A stretch of DNA of 64,000 bases from Treponema pectinovorum (GTDB lineage: Bacteria > Spirochaetota > Spirochaetia > Treponematales > Treponemataceae), in contig NZ_UFQO01000002.1 of the NCBI RefSeq assembly GCF_900497595.1, positions 372,001 through 436,000 on the forward strand. The letters are read 5' to 3'. The notes under the pieces were generated by a model, which was not told the origin of the DNA, did no database searches, and saw only the letters and a list, made by a program, of their open reading frames with translations. This document shows positions 16,576 to 25,017 of this stretch, in pieces. Within the stretch, counting starts at the first letter, position 1. The number at the start of each line of letters is the position of its first letter. A program made the position numbers and the translations under genes.

Positions 16576-17877
16576 ATGGTAATTGCTTCTATAGATATGA
16601 AAGATGGACACGTCGTTCAATTAAAAAACGGACGCGATTTGGTGTTGCAACGCGACGATGCGGAAAATTTGATTTCTGAATTTAACAGATACGGCGAAGT
16701 TGCAATAATCGATTTGGATCAGGCTTTTAGAAACACAGACGAAAAAGGCGAAACCAAAAATACCCAGCTTTTTCAACATCTGCTTAGAAAAGGAAATGTT
16801 CGAGTTGGTGGGGGAATCAACACTGTAAAAAAAGCCAGAGAATTGATAAGTCTTGGAGCAGAAAAGGTCATAATCGGTTCGGCAGCATGGAATTCATCAA
16901 TAAAAGATGGCGAATCAGTTTTGAACGAAAATTTCTTGCAAGAATTAAATGATGCAATCGGAAAAGAGCGCGTAATCATTTCTGTAGATGCAATTCACGG
17001 AAAAATCGCCGTAAAAGGCTGGACTCAAACTGTTGATGTTTCCTTGGTGGAAGGTGCAAAACAGGCAGAAAAATATTGCTCTGAGCTTTTGTTTACCTGC
17101 GTAGAAAAAGAAGGCTGCATGGAAGGCACAGATATGCAACTTGTAGAAGAATTGCGCAAGGCTGTAAAATGCAGAGTTGTTGTTGCAGGTGGCGTTAACA
17201 GCATAGAACAGATTGTTCAGTTAGAAAAATTAGGTTGCGATGTTCAACTTGGAATGGCCTTATACACTGGGGTTGTAAACTTAAAAGATGCCTTCATAAA
17301 CTGTTTGAATTACGAAAAGACTGGCGGACTTATTCCTGTTATAGCACAGAGCCCTGCTGGCGAAGTTTTAATGATGGGATATGCAAACAAAGAAGCGTTT
17401 GCAAAATCATTTGAAACTAGAAGATTGACCTTTTTTAGCCGTGCAAAAAATAGGCTTTGGACAAAGGGCGAAGAAAGTCAGCACTATTTAGATCTTATAA
17501 AAATGCGTGCCGACTGCGATAGAGATACAGTTCTTGCGACAGTTTTTCCAAACGGCGGAGTTTGCCATACAGGTTCGTACACATGTTTTGGCTCGGAAGT
17601 TGATGCAAAGTCAAATCTTGAACGCCTTTACGCAACTGTTGCAGAGCGATTTGCAAATCCTCGTCCCGGAAGTTATACGGCAACTTTAGACGCAAAACGA
17701 GTGCGCGAAAAAATTATGGAAGAAGCCGAGGAATTGACCGATGAAGCGGAATCTAAAAACGACATAATTTGGGAAGTTACAGATTTAATCTATTTTATGA
17801 GCGTTTTGATGTACAAAGAAGGCGTTACTTGGCAGGACATCTACGACGAATTGGATAAACGACACAAAGAAAAATAG
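16576..17877 (+). CDS. HisA-HisI-HisE triple-fusion histidine biosynthesis enzyme
   Basis: A 433-residue protein joining three enzymes of the histidine pathway. Residues 1-240 are a HisA-type (beta/alpha)8 barrel (ProFAR isomerase): catalytic Asp7 in ASIDMKDG, Asp138 in ISVDAIHGKIAVKGW (the KGW is HisA-like) and RVGGGIN. Residues about 250-340 are HisI (phosphoribosyl-AMP cyclohydrolase) with Zn-type cysteines C314, C330 and C337 in RADCDRDT and GGVCHTGSYTCF. Residues about 345-433 are HisE (phosphoribosyl-ATP pyrophosphatase) with EKIMEEAEEL and DLIYF. HisI and HisE act directly before HisA, so three consecutive steps sit in one chain. There is no frameshift; linkers are short. hisD lies nearby on the other strand. 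Confidence 0.92.
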   Translation: MVIASIDMKDGHVVQLKNGRDLVLQRDDAENLISEFNRYGEVAIIDLDQAFRNTDEKGETKNTQLFQHLLRKGNVRVGGGINTVKKARELISLGAEKVIIGSAAWNSSIKDGESVLNENFLQELNDAIGKERVIISVDAIHGKIAVKGWTQTVDVSLVEGAKQAEKYCSELLFTCVEKEGCMEGTDMQLVEELRKAVKCRVVVAGGVNSIEQIVQLEKLGCDVQLGMALYTGVVNLKDAFINCLNYEKTGGLIPVIAQSPAGEVLMMGYANKEAFAKSFETRRLTFFSRAKNRLWTKGEESQHYLDLIKMRADCDRDTVLATVFPNGGVCHTGSYTCFGSEVDAKSNLERLYATVAERFANPRPGSYTATLDAKRVREKIMEEAEELTDEAESKNDIIWEVTDLIYFMSVLMYKEGVTWQDIYDELDKRHKEK

Positions 17878-17885
17878 AAAAGCAT

Positions 17886-17903
17886 TCTGTTATATTACAG
17901 AAA
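17886..17903. promoter_or_regulatory. Perfect 6-6-6 inverted repeat between hisAIE and ABC transporter 1
   Basis: TTCTGT-TATATT-ACAGAA. It lies just after the hisA-hisI-hisE stop, about 100 bases before the permease start. It could be a weak terminator or an operator; the sequence does not decide. Confidence 0.3.
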
Positions 17904-18000
17904 ATATTTGCCTGCACTAACAAGTTTTATTAGATTTATTCAGACTCGCTTTGGTTCATCTAATATGAATTTTGCGTTGTAAAAGTGGAGAAAATTTAAT

Positions 18001-18684
18001 TTGAACGACCATCTATGGCAGATACTTACAACTTCTTTTTTTAAGATATTGATTCCGGGGCTTGTAACGACAATTCCGTTGACGGCAATTTCGTTTTGTT
18101 TGGCATTGGTTCTTGGAAGCCTTACCGCTTTGGTTCAATTTGCAAATGTAAAAATTTTAAAGCATGTCGCTCGTTTTTATATATGGGTAATACGCGGGAC
18201 ACCAATTCTGGTTCAGCTTTATGTTGTATTTTACGGACTTCCAAAAGTTGGTGTTATGATTGCACCGTTTACGGCTGCGGTTCTTGTTTTTTCTATAAAC
18301 GAAGGAGCTTACACAGCGGAAATAATGCGGTCTGCTTTTGAATCCGTGCCGGTGGGGCAAATAGAAGCAGGATATTGTGTTGGAATGAATTATCTTCAAA
18401 TTTTCTGGAGAATACTTCTTCCTCAGGCGCTAAAAACGGCATTTCCTCCGCTTTCAAATTCGCTCATCGCTATGGTAAAAGAAACCTCGCTTGCGGCAAA
18501 CATAACTGTTACAGAAATGTTCATGGCAACGCAGCGAATCGTTGCACGCACCTACGAGCCACTCGCACTTTACATTGAAGTCGCGTTGATTTATCTGGTT
18601 TTCTCGACTGTCTTAACAAAAGTTCAGAGGATTGCAGAGAGAAAAATCAACTTTTTTACAGAAAAATCAGGAGGCGAACGATGA
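18001..18684 (+). CDS. Polar amino acid ABC transporter 1, permease
   Basis: A 227-residue inner-membrane permease of the HisM/GlnP family with about five membrane segments. It has the EAA loop that contacts the ATPase, here [20 protein letters not shown], and the upstream family motif [10 protein letters not shown]. The start is a TTG at 18001 preceded by GTGGAG at suitable spacing; no ATG gives a full-length N-terminus. The stop overlaps the ATPase start by four bases (ATGA), so the two are translationally coupled. With the next two genes it makes a complete importer. Substrate class is from family membership; the exact amino acid is unknown. Confidence 0.9.
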   Translation: MNDHLWQILTTSFFKILIPGLVTTIPLTAISFCLALVLGSLTALVQFANVKILKHVARFYIWVIRGTPILVQLYVVFYGLPKVGVMIAPFTAAVLVFSINEGAYTAEIMRSAFESVPVGQIEAGYCVGMNYLQIFWRILLPQALKTAFPPLSNSLIAMVKETSLAANITVTEMFMATQRIVARTYEPLALYIEVALIYLVFSTVLTKVQRIAERKINFFTEKSGGER

Positions 18685-19430
18685 TAGAAGTAAAAAATCT
18701 AAAAAAAGCGTTTGGACTCCTGAAAGTATTAAATGGAATCAGCCTTTCTATAGACAAAGGTGATGTAATCGCGGTTATTGGGCCAAGCGGTTCTGGTAAA
18801 ACGACTTTGTTGCGATGCCTCAACTTTTTGGAAAGGGCGGATGAAGGTGAATTAGATTTTGACGGTCAAAAATTCGATTTAAAAACGATAAAAAAGAAAG
18901 ATATGAATAAAATCCGAAGTCAGACAGGATTTGTCTTTCAAAATTACAATCTTTTTCGCAACAAGACTGCACTGGAAAATGTTACAGAAGGTCTTATAGT
19001 CGTTGGCAAGCTCAAAAAAAAGGATGCAGAGCAGATTGGAATGCAGATGCTTGCAAAGGTTGGAATGGCAGACAAAGCAAACGCATATCCTCATCAACTT
19101 TCTGGAGGGCAGCAGCAGCGGGTTGCAATAGCAAGAGCACTGGCAGCAAATCCAAAGATAATATATTTTGATGAACCGACGAGCGCCTTGGATCCAGAGT
19201 TGATTGGCGAAGTTTTGCTCGTAATGAAAAAACTCGCAGAAGAAGGAATGACGATGGTCGTTGTAACGCACGAGATGAATTTTGCAAAAAATGTGAGCAA
19301 CCGCGTTATCTTTATGGAAGGCGGTCATATTGTTGAAGAAGCACAATCTAAGGAATTTTTTAATTCTCCAAAAGAAAAAAGAACAAAAGAATTTTTGGGA
19401 AGCTTGGCGACAAATCTTGCAGAAAAATAA
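18681..19430 (+). CDS. Polar amino acid ABC transporter 1, ATPase
   Basis: A 249-residue ATP-binding subunit of the GlnQ/HisP type. It shows Walker [10 protein letters not shown], the Q-loop FVFQNYNLF, signature [15 protein letters not shown], Walker [15 protein letters not shown] and the switch His in VVTHEMNF. It drives import by the coupled permease. AGGAGG lies before its ATG inside the end of the permease gene. It is followed after 36 bases by the binding-protein gene. Confidence 0.95.
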   Translation: MIEVKNLKKAFGLLKVLNGISLSIDKGDVIAVIGPSGSGKTTLLRCLNFLERADEGELDFDGQKFDLKTIKKKDMNKIRSQTGFVFQNYNLFRNKTALENVTEGLIVVGKLKKKDAEQIGMQMLAKVGMADKANAYPHQLSGGQQQRVAIARALAANPKIIYFDEPTSALDPELIGEVLLVMKKLAEEGMTMVVVTHEMNFAKNVSNRVIFMEGGHIVEEAQSKEFFNSPKEKRTKEFLGSLATNLAEK

Positions 19431-19466
19431 TAATTTGCTTTATAAATTTTAAAATACGAGGTTTAT

Positions 19467-20252
19467 ATGAAAAAACTTATATTTGGGGCAATTTCAGCCC
19501 TCATGATTTTTACAATTTTCTCCTGTTCAAAAAAAGACGAAGGCGACTTACTTTCTACGATACACTCAAAAGGAAAAATCACTATTGCAACAGAAGGTTC
19601 CTGGGCTCCATGGACTTACCACGACGAAACCAATGCCCTTGTAGGTTACGATGTAGAGATTGGCAAAAAACTTGCGGAAAAGCTTGGAGTAAAAGCGGAG
19701 TTTGTCGAAGTTGACTGGGACGGAATTTTTGCAGGAATCGATGCAAAGCGTTACGACATAAGTTGCAATGGAGTTGAAGTTACAGATGAGCGTTCTTTAA
19801 AATACGATTTTACAGAACCTTATGCTTATACTCGAACCGCCTTAATCGTAAGAAATGATAATAAAACCATTACTGATTTTGCCGATTTAAAAGGAAAAAC
19901 AACCGCAAATTCTATTGGAAGCACATATTCGGAAGTGGCAGAACGATTAGGTGCAAAAGTTGTAACGATAGATTCATTTGAAGAAACCTTGCAGCTTGTT
20001 GAACACGACCGTGCCGATGCAACTTTGAACGATAATGCAACTTTTTATTATTACCAAAAAGTTCAGCAAAAAAATCCTTTTAAAGTTGTAGCCGAAACAA
20101 AAAATCCAAGCCATGTCGCAATTCCTTTACGAAAAGGCAGCGAAACAGCAACTCTAAAAGAAGCTTTAAATAAAGCGATAGAAGAATTAAACTCCAGCGG
20201 AGAGTTAAAACAAATTTCAGAAAAATATTTTGGAACAGATTTAACAAAATAA
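19467..20252 (+). CDS. Polar amino acid ABC transporter 1, substrate-binding lipoprotein
   Basis: A 261-residue periplasmic binding protein of family 3. The N-terminus is a lipoprotein signal with lipobox IFSC (about residues 17-20), so it is probably membrane-anchored. The mature protein has the usual GSWAPWTYHDETNALVGYDV ligand-site start, the EVTDERSLKYDFTEPY segment with the Arg-Asp contact region, and two Rossmann-like lobes. Unlike the other two transporters in this window, the binding protein is last rather than first in the operon. A bidirectional terminator follows. Confidence 0.93.
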   Translation: MKKLIFGAISALMIFTIFSCSKKDEGDLLSTIHSKGKITIATEGSWAPWTYHDETNALVGYDVEIGKKLAEKLGVKAEFVEVDWDGIFAGIDAKRYDISCNGVEVTDERSLKYDFTEPYAYTRTALIVRNDNKTITDFADLKGKTTANSIGSTYSEVAERLGAKVVTIDSFEETLQLVEHDRADATLNDNATFYYYQKVQQKNPFKVVAETKNPSHVAIPLRKGSETATLKEALNKAIEELNSSGELKQISEKYFGTDLTK

Positions 20253-20260
20253 GATATTTA

Positions 20261-20318
20261 AAACGCACGGCAAAGTTTGAGCAAATTGCAAAACTTCAAT
20301 TTTTAGTCGTGCGTTTTT
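20261..20318. terminator. Bidirectional terminator between ABC transporter 1 and hisD
   Basis: AAACGCACG (20261-20269) pairs with CGTGCGTTT (20309-20317), with an inner AAGTTT/AAACTT stem. A run of T follows on the plus strand and a shorter one on the minus strand. It lies between two convergent stop codons. Confidence 0.8.
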
Positions 20319-20319
20319 T

Positions 20320-21687
20320 TTATTTTTCTATCCTTAACCTTGCGGCTTTTGCATGTGCTGCAAGACCTTCTGCATCTCCTAAATATCCTGCCGCCGTTGC
20401 AGATTTTACAAAGCCTTTTGTTCCAGAAACAGTACGCAAAGTCGTAACAGTTTTTAAGAAAACCCTTACGCTAAGCCCGCCAGTAAAACGCGCACTACCA
20501 GAAGTTGGCAAGGTATGATTAAGGCCTGCTGCATAGTCGCCAAAAACTTCCGCACTTTCGTGTCCAATAAAAAGTGAGCCGTAGTTTCTGCAAAGCGAGT
20601 CTATTTTATCTCGCTCGTTGCCAGCTTCCATCGCAAGTTCAAGATGTTCTGGGGCTTTTTTATTTGCAACTTCCACAGCCTGTTCAAGAGTTTCGCACAA
20701 GATTATAAGACCACAGTTTTCTATTGACTGTTCTGCAGTTGCCTTTGTTGGAAGTTCTTCAAGCTGTTTTTCTATTTCTTGTGCAACACTTTGAGCAAGC
20801 TTTTTTGAATTTGTCGCCAAAACTGGCTGAGCAACAATATCGTGTTCCGCTTGAGCCAAAAGGTCTGCTGCAACCCATTGTGGATTTGCACTTTCGTCCG
20901 CAATTATAAAAACTTCTGTCGGGCCTGCAATCATATCTATTCCCACATTGCCGTAGACCATTTTTTTTGCTTCTGCAACAAATTTGTTTCCAGGTCCAAC
21001 TATTACATCAACTTTTGGGATTGACTGCGTTCCAAATGCCATCGCTCCTATCGCCTGAGCACCACCGCAGGCAAATGCTTTTCGAACTCCGCATATATAA
21101 GCAGCCGCCATAATATTTTCGTCTGCGTAAGGTTTCCCGTCGATAAACGGTTTGCCAGAAATTCCCAAGCCCTGTTTTTCTGCGAGCGCCCTTTCTTGTG
21201 GATGAATCCTTGGCGGAGTGCATAGAATTATATCGTCAACCCCAGCGGCTAGGGCAGGCGTTACAGTCATAACAACAGTGCTTATAAGTGGAAATCTTCC
21301 GGCAGGAATGTAAACTCCAACTTTTTCTACAGGAATATTTTTTTGCCCAGTGAAAATTCCTTTTTCAAGTTCAACTTCAAAATCGTTAAAACATTCTTTT
21401 TGTTTTTTTGCAAATTTAAGCACAAGGTCGCGGCTGTAGCAAAGCGAATCGTACAGGTTTGGATTTTCTGATTTTAATTTTTCAGCAGCGTTTTTAAGTT
21501 CCTCAACAGGAATCTGCAAAGTTTTAGGCGCGCTCAAATCAAATTTTGCACCGTATTCAAAAAGAGCGGCATCTCCGCGAGATTTTACATCCAAGAGAAC
21601 ATCTTTTACCACGTCTAGCGAAGTTCCAAAATCTCTGCCTTCAAAAAAACTTTCGTCCAAATCCGAATAATTTTTAATTTTAATCAT
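20320..21687 (-). CDS. hisD: Histidinol dehydrogenase
   Basis: A 455-residue enzyme that carries out the last two NAD+-dependent oxidations of histidine synthesis (L-histidinol to L-histidine). It has the family signatures IPVEKVGVYIPAGRFPL, GPGNKFVAEAKK, IDMIAGPTE (Zn and active-site regions), AEHD and the C-terminal GLNHTLPTSGSARFTGGLSV. I start at the ATG at 21687, preceded by GGGGAAG; the in-frame extension to 21732 lacks a site. It faces the HisA-HisI-HisE gene across ABC transporter 1. The other his genes are not in the window. Confidence 0.95.
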   Translation of the reverse strand: MIKIKNYSDLDESFFEGRDFGTSLDVVKDVLLDVKSRGDAALFEYGAKFDLSAPKTLQIPVEELKNAAEKLKSENPNLYDSLCYSRDLVLKFAKKQKECFNDFEVELEKGIFTGQKNIPVEKVGVYIPAGRFPLISTVVMTVTPALAAGVDDIILCTPPRIHPQERALAEKQGLGISGKPFIDGKPYADENIMAAAYICGVRKAFACGGAQAIGAMAFGTQSIPKVDVIVGPGNKFVAEAKKMVYGNVGIDMIAGPTEVFIIADESANPQWVAADLLAQAEHDIVAQPVLATNSKKLAQSVAQEIEKQLEELPTKATAEQSIENCGLIILCETLEQAVEVANKKAPEHLELAMEAGNERDKIDSLCRNYGSLFIGHESAEVFGDYAAGLNHTLPTSGSARFTGGLSVRVFLKTVTTLRTVSGTKGFVKSATAAGYLGDAEGLAAHAKAARLRIEK

Positions 21688-21787
21688 TTTGCTTCCCCTG
21701 TAAAAATTTGCATTGCAATGAACGGCACGCATTTTATAAAATTTCTGCTGTATTTACAATTAAGAATAAGAAGCACAAATCTTTACT

Positions 21788-21864
21788 CGACCAGCTGTCC
21801 GCGGTTACGCTTTCGCTCCATTGGCGTTCCGCCAACGCTTTGCGCCGCTCCCATCTGGGCTAAG
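21788..21864 (+). repeat. Dispersed palindromic repeat, family A copy 2
   Basis: A 77-base element matching copy 1 (7575-7651, reverse orientation) at 72 of 77 positions. The centre is TTGGCGTTCCGCCAA. It lies in the 539-base gap between hisD and def, about 100 bases before a family B element. Confidence 0.85.
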
Positions 21865-21910
21865 ATTTATTTTTTTATGAATAAATTATTCACTCGTGGC
21901 AATAGCGGCA

Positions 21911-21928
21911 GGGGCTACTTGTAGCCCC
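21911..21928. repeat. GC-rich hairpin between repeat families A and B
   Basis: GGGGCTAC-TT-GTAGCCCC is a perfect 8-bp hairpin with a two-base loop. Its right arm and flank (GTAGCCCCGCAT) resemble a piece of the family B element 190 bases further on (GCAGCCCCGCAT), so it may be a displaced fragment of that element. Confidence 0.5.
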
Positions 21929-21964
21929 GCATCTCGCCTGCGAGCCCACAGCGCCAGGGATAAG

Positions 21965-22168
21965 TTTCAAGAAAATCGTCCGTGATTTTCTTGAACAGAC
22001 AGTTTTTTGCAAAACTGTCGACAATGCTTGTGTCCGCACATCCGTGTGCGACAGGGATAGTAGGGGTGAGCGCAGCGAAAACACGCCAGCGGCGTGGTCG
22101 TAGCCGAAAGGCGCAGCCCCGCATAGCCCGGTTTTTGCGGAACAAAGTGGAGCAAAAAGGCGCCCAAA
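21965..22168 (+). repeat. Dispersed structured repeat, family B copy 1
   Basis: About 200 bases of stacked hairpins. The first has arms 21966-21976 and 21985-21995 (perfect 11 bp, or 12 with C-G closing) capped by CGTCCGTG. The second is GACAGTTTT-TTGC-AAAACTGTC. The third is TGTCCGCAC with loop ATCCGT and GTGCGACA. Then follow GGGTGAGCGCAGCGAAAA, a short CACGCC/GGCGTG stem, and a conserved tail ending GGCGCCCAA. Related copies lie at 46764-46920 and 57155-57412. No plausible gene is inside. Confidence 0.85.
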
Positions 22169-22226
22169 TTTCCACAGTTCTTGGCATAATATGGAAACAA
22201 GTCGATTTTTATGGTAGGTTATCGCT

Positions 22227-22802
22227 ATGAAAATTTATAAATTGGGAGAAGATGTCCTCCGTAAAAAAGCTGTTCCTGTTGAGCAGGCCGAAATTAACGA
22301 TGATTTACGTAAATTTATAAACGAAATGTTTGATACTATGGACGAAGCCGAAGGCGTTGGGCTTGCAGCACCTCAGGTTGGCGTTTCCAAACGATTTTTT
22401 GTTATAACTGCCGACGATGATGTTCGCCGTGTTTTTATAAATCCTCAGATAATCTACACGAGCAATGAGCTTTGCGATTACGATGAAGGTTGCCTTTCTT
22501 TGCCAGGGTTTGATGAAAAAATCACTCGGCCGGCAAAAGTTACGGTTTCTGCTCTGGACGAAAATGGTAAGGCTTTTACTTTGGAAGCGGATGGGCTTTT
22601 GGCTCGCTGCATTCAACATGAAAATGACCACTTAGACGGAATTATGTATATAGACCGAGGCGATCCTGAATTTGCGGCTAAGGTTACCGCTCAAATGAAA
22701 AAGCGCCTTGAACGCTCTGCAAAAAAAGAAGCAGAAAAAGCAAAAAAAGCGGCTTCGATTGCGGCAAAAATTGCTGCTAAAAATGCGAACAAAAATTCAT
22801 AA
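22227..22802 (+). CDS. def: Peptide deformylase
   Basis: A 191-residue metalloenzyme that removes the formyl group from the initiator Met of new proteins. All three family motifs are present: GVGLAAPQVG, EGCLSLPG (metal-ligand Cys) and QHENDHLDG, the HExxH metal site. The C-terminus has a Lys/Ala-rich tail of about 25 residues beyond the usual end. The ribosome binding site is weak. fmt follows after 18 bases, so the two enzymes that add and remove the formyl group are made together. Confidence 0.96.
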   Translation: MKIYKLGEDVLRKKAVPVEQAEINDDLRKFINEMFDTMDEAEGVGLAAPQVGVSKRFFVITADDDVRRVFINPQIIYTSNELCDYDEGCLSLPGFDEKITRPAKVTVSALDENGKAFTLEADGLLARCIQHENDHLDGIMYIDRGDPEFAAKVTAQMKKRLERSAKKEAEKAKKAASIAAKIAAKNANKNS

Positions 22803-22820
22803 AAAGGCAAAGACGGTTCT

Positions 22821-23813
22821 ATGAAAATTTTATACGCTGGTTCTCCGCTCGCTTCTGCACTTGTCTTAAAAAAACTTATCGAATTTTCTAACTCCGATGA
22901 GGCTCGCTCTTTAGATTTTAAAATTGCAGGAGTGCTTACAAATCCGCCTGCTGCACGTGGCAGACACAAAGAGTTGATTCCCACAGAAGTTTCGCGCGTT
23001 GCAAAAGAATTTAAGATTCCGCTTTTTGAATTTGAGCATCTGTTTGCGGATTCCAGGCTTGCGATTGAACCTTTGGGAGCAGATCTTCTCGTGAGTTTTG
23101 ATTACGGAAGAATTTTTGGACCAAAGTTTCTTTCTCTTTTTGCAATGGGTGGAATAAATCTTCATCCTTCGGCTCTTCCGCTTTACAGAGGTTGCACTCC
23201 TGTCCCTGCTGCAATACTAAATGGCGACAATCGCTTGGGAATAACAGTTCAAAAAATTGCGCTCAAGACGGACGAAGGCGACATTCTAGCTCAGGATTTT
23301 GTAGAACTCGACGGAACGGAAACAACTTTGAGCCTTATGGACGGAAACGGAATCGAAAGCCCTGTAACTTTGAAAGGTGCAGAACTTTTAATAGATGTTA
23401 TAAAAAATGCTTGCATTCAAAAAAAATTGGATGGCATCGCTCAGCAAGGAGAAAGCTCTTATACGCCTTTTATAAAAAAAGAGGATGGTTTAATCGACTG
23501 GAATATGAATGCTCATTCAATCGAAAGAAAAATCAGAGCCTATACTCCGTGGCCACTTTGCTATACTTTTTGCAAGGGACAAAAACTCCTTATTTTAAAA
23601 GCCGTTCCTTTGGATTGTGCTTTGGAAAGCGATGTTGGGGCAGGAACTGTGCTTGGCTACAAAAAAGAAAGCGGAATAAAAATTGCTTGTGGCGATAAAA
23701 CTGTTTTGCTTGTAAAAGAATTGCAGTGGCAGGGCAAAAAAGCGATGGACTATAAATCCTTTATGAATGGGGCAAGGGACTTTATAGACTGTGTTCTAGT
23801 TGATAAAATATGA
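22821..23813 (+). CDS. fmt: Methionyl-tRNA formyltransferase
   Basis: A 330-residue enzyme that formylates Met-tRNA(fMet) using 10-formyltetrahydrofolate. The N-terminal domain has the catalytic segment NLHPSALPLYRG followed by TPVPAAILNGD and DEGDILAQD, which correspond to the Asn-His-Asp catalytic set of the formyltransferase fold. The C-terminal OB-like tRNA-binding domain starts near residue 215 (DGLIDWNMNAHSIERKIRAY). It directly follows def. Slight deviations such as LYRGCTP where most have xWRGAAP do not touch catalytic residues. Confidence 0.95.
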   Translation: MKILYAGSPLASALVLKKLIEFSNSDEARSLDFKIAGVLTNPPAARGRHKELIPTEVSRVAKEFKIPLFEFEHLFADSRLAIEPLGADLLVSFDYGRIFGPKFLSLFAMGGINLHPSALPLYRGCTPVPAAILNGDNRLGITVQKIALKTDEGDILAQDFVELDGTETTLSLMDGNGIESPVTLKGAELLIDVIKNACIQKKLDGIAQQGESSYTPFIKKEDGLIDWNMNAHSIERKIRAYTPWPLCYTFCKGQKLLILKAVPLDCALESDVGAGTVLGYKKESGIKIACGDKTVLLVKELQWQGKKAMDYKSFMNGARDFIDCVLVDKI

Positions 23814-23924
23814 CGATTTTTCGTCCAACGCAACAAAGACTGCAAGCAGTAAAAATCGTGTACAAAACTTTAAGCGAGAATACCGATTTTAAAATGCATT
23901 AAATGATTATAGAGGAAATCTTTT

Positions 23925-24989
23925 ATGAAGATAAATTTTAAAGAAATATCAAAAAAAATAATCAACAAGATTAAAAATTTTAACATTCAGGATTGTCGTG
24001 TAAGTTTTAACGATGGAATGAAAAATCTTGAAGCTAATGGACGTTCGCTTTTTATTGCGATTATCCTTGCCGTAGTTTTAATGCTTGTAACTTGCCTCGC
24101 TGTATTTTTTATCGCTGTTAAAGGCCCAGAAAAAGTTCTTGTTCCAGAAGTAAAAAATAAAGAATTAACTCAAGCACTTTTAGAAATGCAGGTAAAAGAA
24201 CTCTATCCTAAAATCCAGTTGCGCTATGATGAAAAACCTTTTGGAACTGTATTAAATCAATCTCCATCATCTGGTGCAATAGTAAAAGCTGGAACTCGAG
24301 TAACTTTAACGGTAAGCAGAGGCGCTGTTGTTTCTGAAGTTGGAAATTACGTTGGATTAAAATACGACGAAGTCAAAATTGATTTGAGCGCTATGTTTAC
24401 AGGAGCAACAAGACCTCTCATCGTTCTTGCAGAGCCTAGTTATAAGGCAGATGTTTCAGAAGCAGGAACTATATTGGAACAGGTTCCAGCACAGGGAACA
24501 AAAATCTCTGAACCAGTAACTGTTCATCTGATAGTAAGCCGCGGTCCAAATTTTGAAAATACGCGCGTTCCTTCTTACATTGGAAAATCTGTTCAAGATA
24601 TGCTTGCCTTGTTACCAGATTCAAAACTCGTAATAGATTTTACGGGACACAGGGCGCTCGCTGGCGAAAAAGAAAATTCTGTAATTGATCAACAAAAATT
24701 TGAAAGCGAATATGTGCCGAATTTCAGCAGAGTTTCTGTAGAAATGGCATTTCCCGAAAATAGCGATGATGGTAAAATCTACGGAATTTTTGAGGCGAAA
24801 GTTGCAAAATTTCCATATCCTGTTTCTATGACTGTTGAATGTGTGGAAAAAACAGGGCAAAGATTCCCGCTTGTAACTTTACAGCATACTGGGGGCGATT
24901 TTACGATTCCTTATGCGGTAGCTGAAGACAGCGAATTGATTCTTCGCATTGCAGGAAGGGAAGTCAAGAGAATCAGCGTTTCTAAATAA
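23925..24989 (+). CDS. Membrane-anchored PASTA-domain protein without kinase
   Basis: A 354-residue protein with a cytoplasmic N-terminus (1-40), one membrane helix (about 42-65) and an extracytoplasmic part with two clear PASTA domains (about 70-143 and 144-217, each ending in T-V-x-L-x-V-S-R-G) and a third divergent one (about 218-285), plus a C-terminal beta-domain. PASTA domains bind peptidoglycan fragments or lipid II and usually sit on Ser/Thr kinases or penicillin-binding proteins. Here no kinase is attached, so the protein may be a wall sensor or scaffold. GAGG precedes the ATG. It lies 111 bases after fmt and 28 before aroDE. Confidence 0.85.
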   Translation: MKINFKEISKKIINKIKNFNIQDCRVSFNDGMKNLEANGRSLFIAIILAVVLMLVTCLAVFFIAVKGPEKVLVPEVKNKELTQALLEMQVKELYPKIQLRYDEKPFGTVLNQSPSSGAIVKAGTRVTLTVSRGAVVSEVGNYVGLKYDEVKIDLSAMFTGATRPLIVLAEPSYKADVSEAGTILEQVPAQGTKISEPVTVHLIVSRGPNFENTRVPSYIGKSVQDMLALLPDSKLVIDFTGHRALAGEKENSVIDQQKFESEYVPNFSRVSVEMAFPENSDDGKIYGIFEAKVAKFPYPVSMTVECVEKTGQRFPLVTLQHTGGDFTIPYAVAEDSELILRIAGREVKRISVSK

Positions 24990-25017
24990 AATATAGAAAT
25001 AATTTTGAGGGAATAAT

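Noticed and set aside
21915-22230. Several overlapping Arg/Ala-rich frames in the hisD-def gap
   Set aside because: They are translations of the palindromic family B repeat. Similar frames recur at each copy because the DNA is repeated, and no start signal or family match is present.
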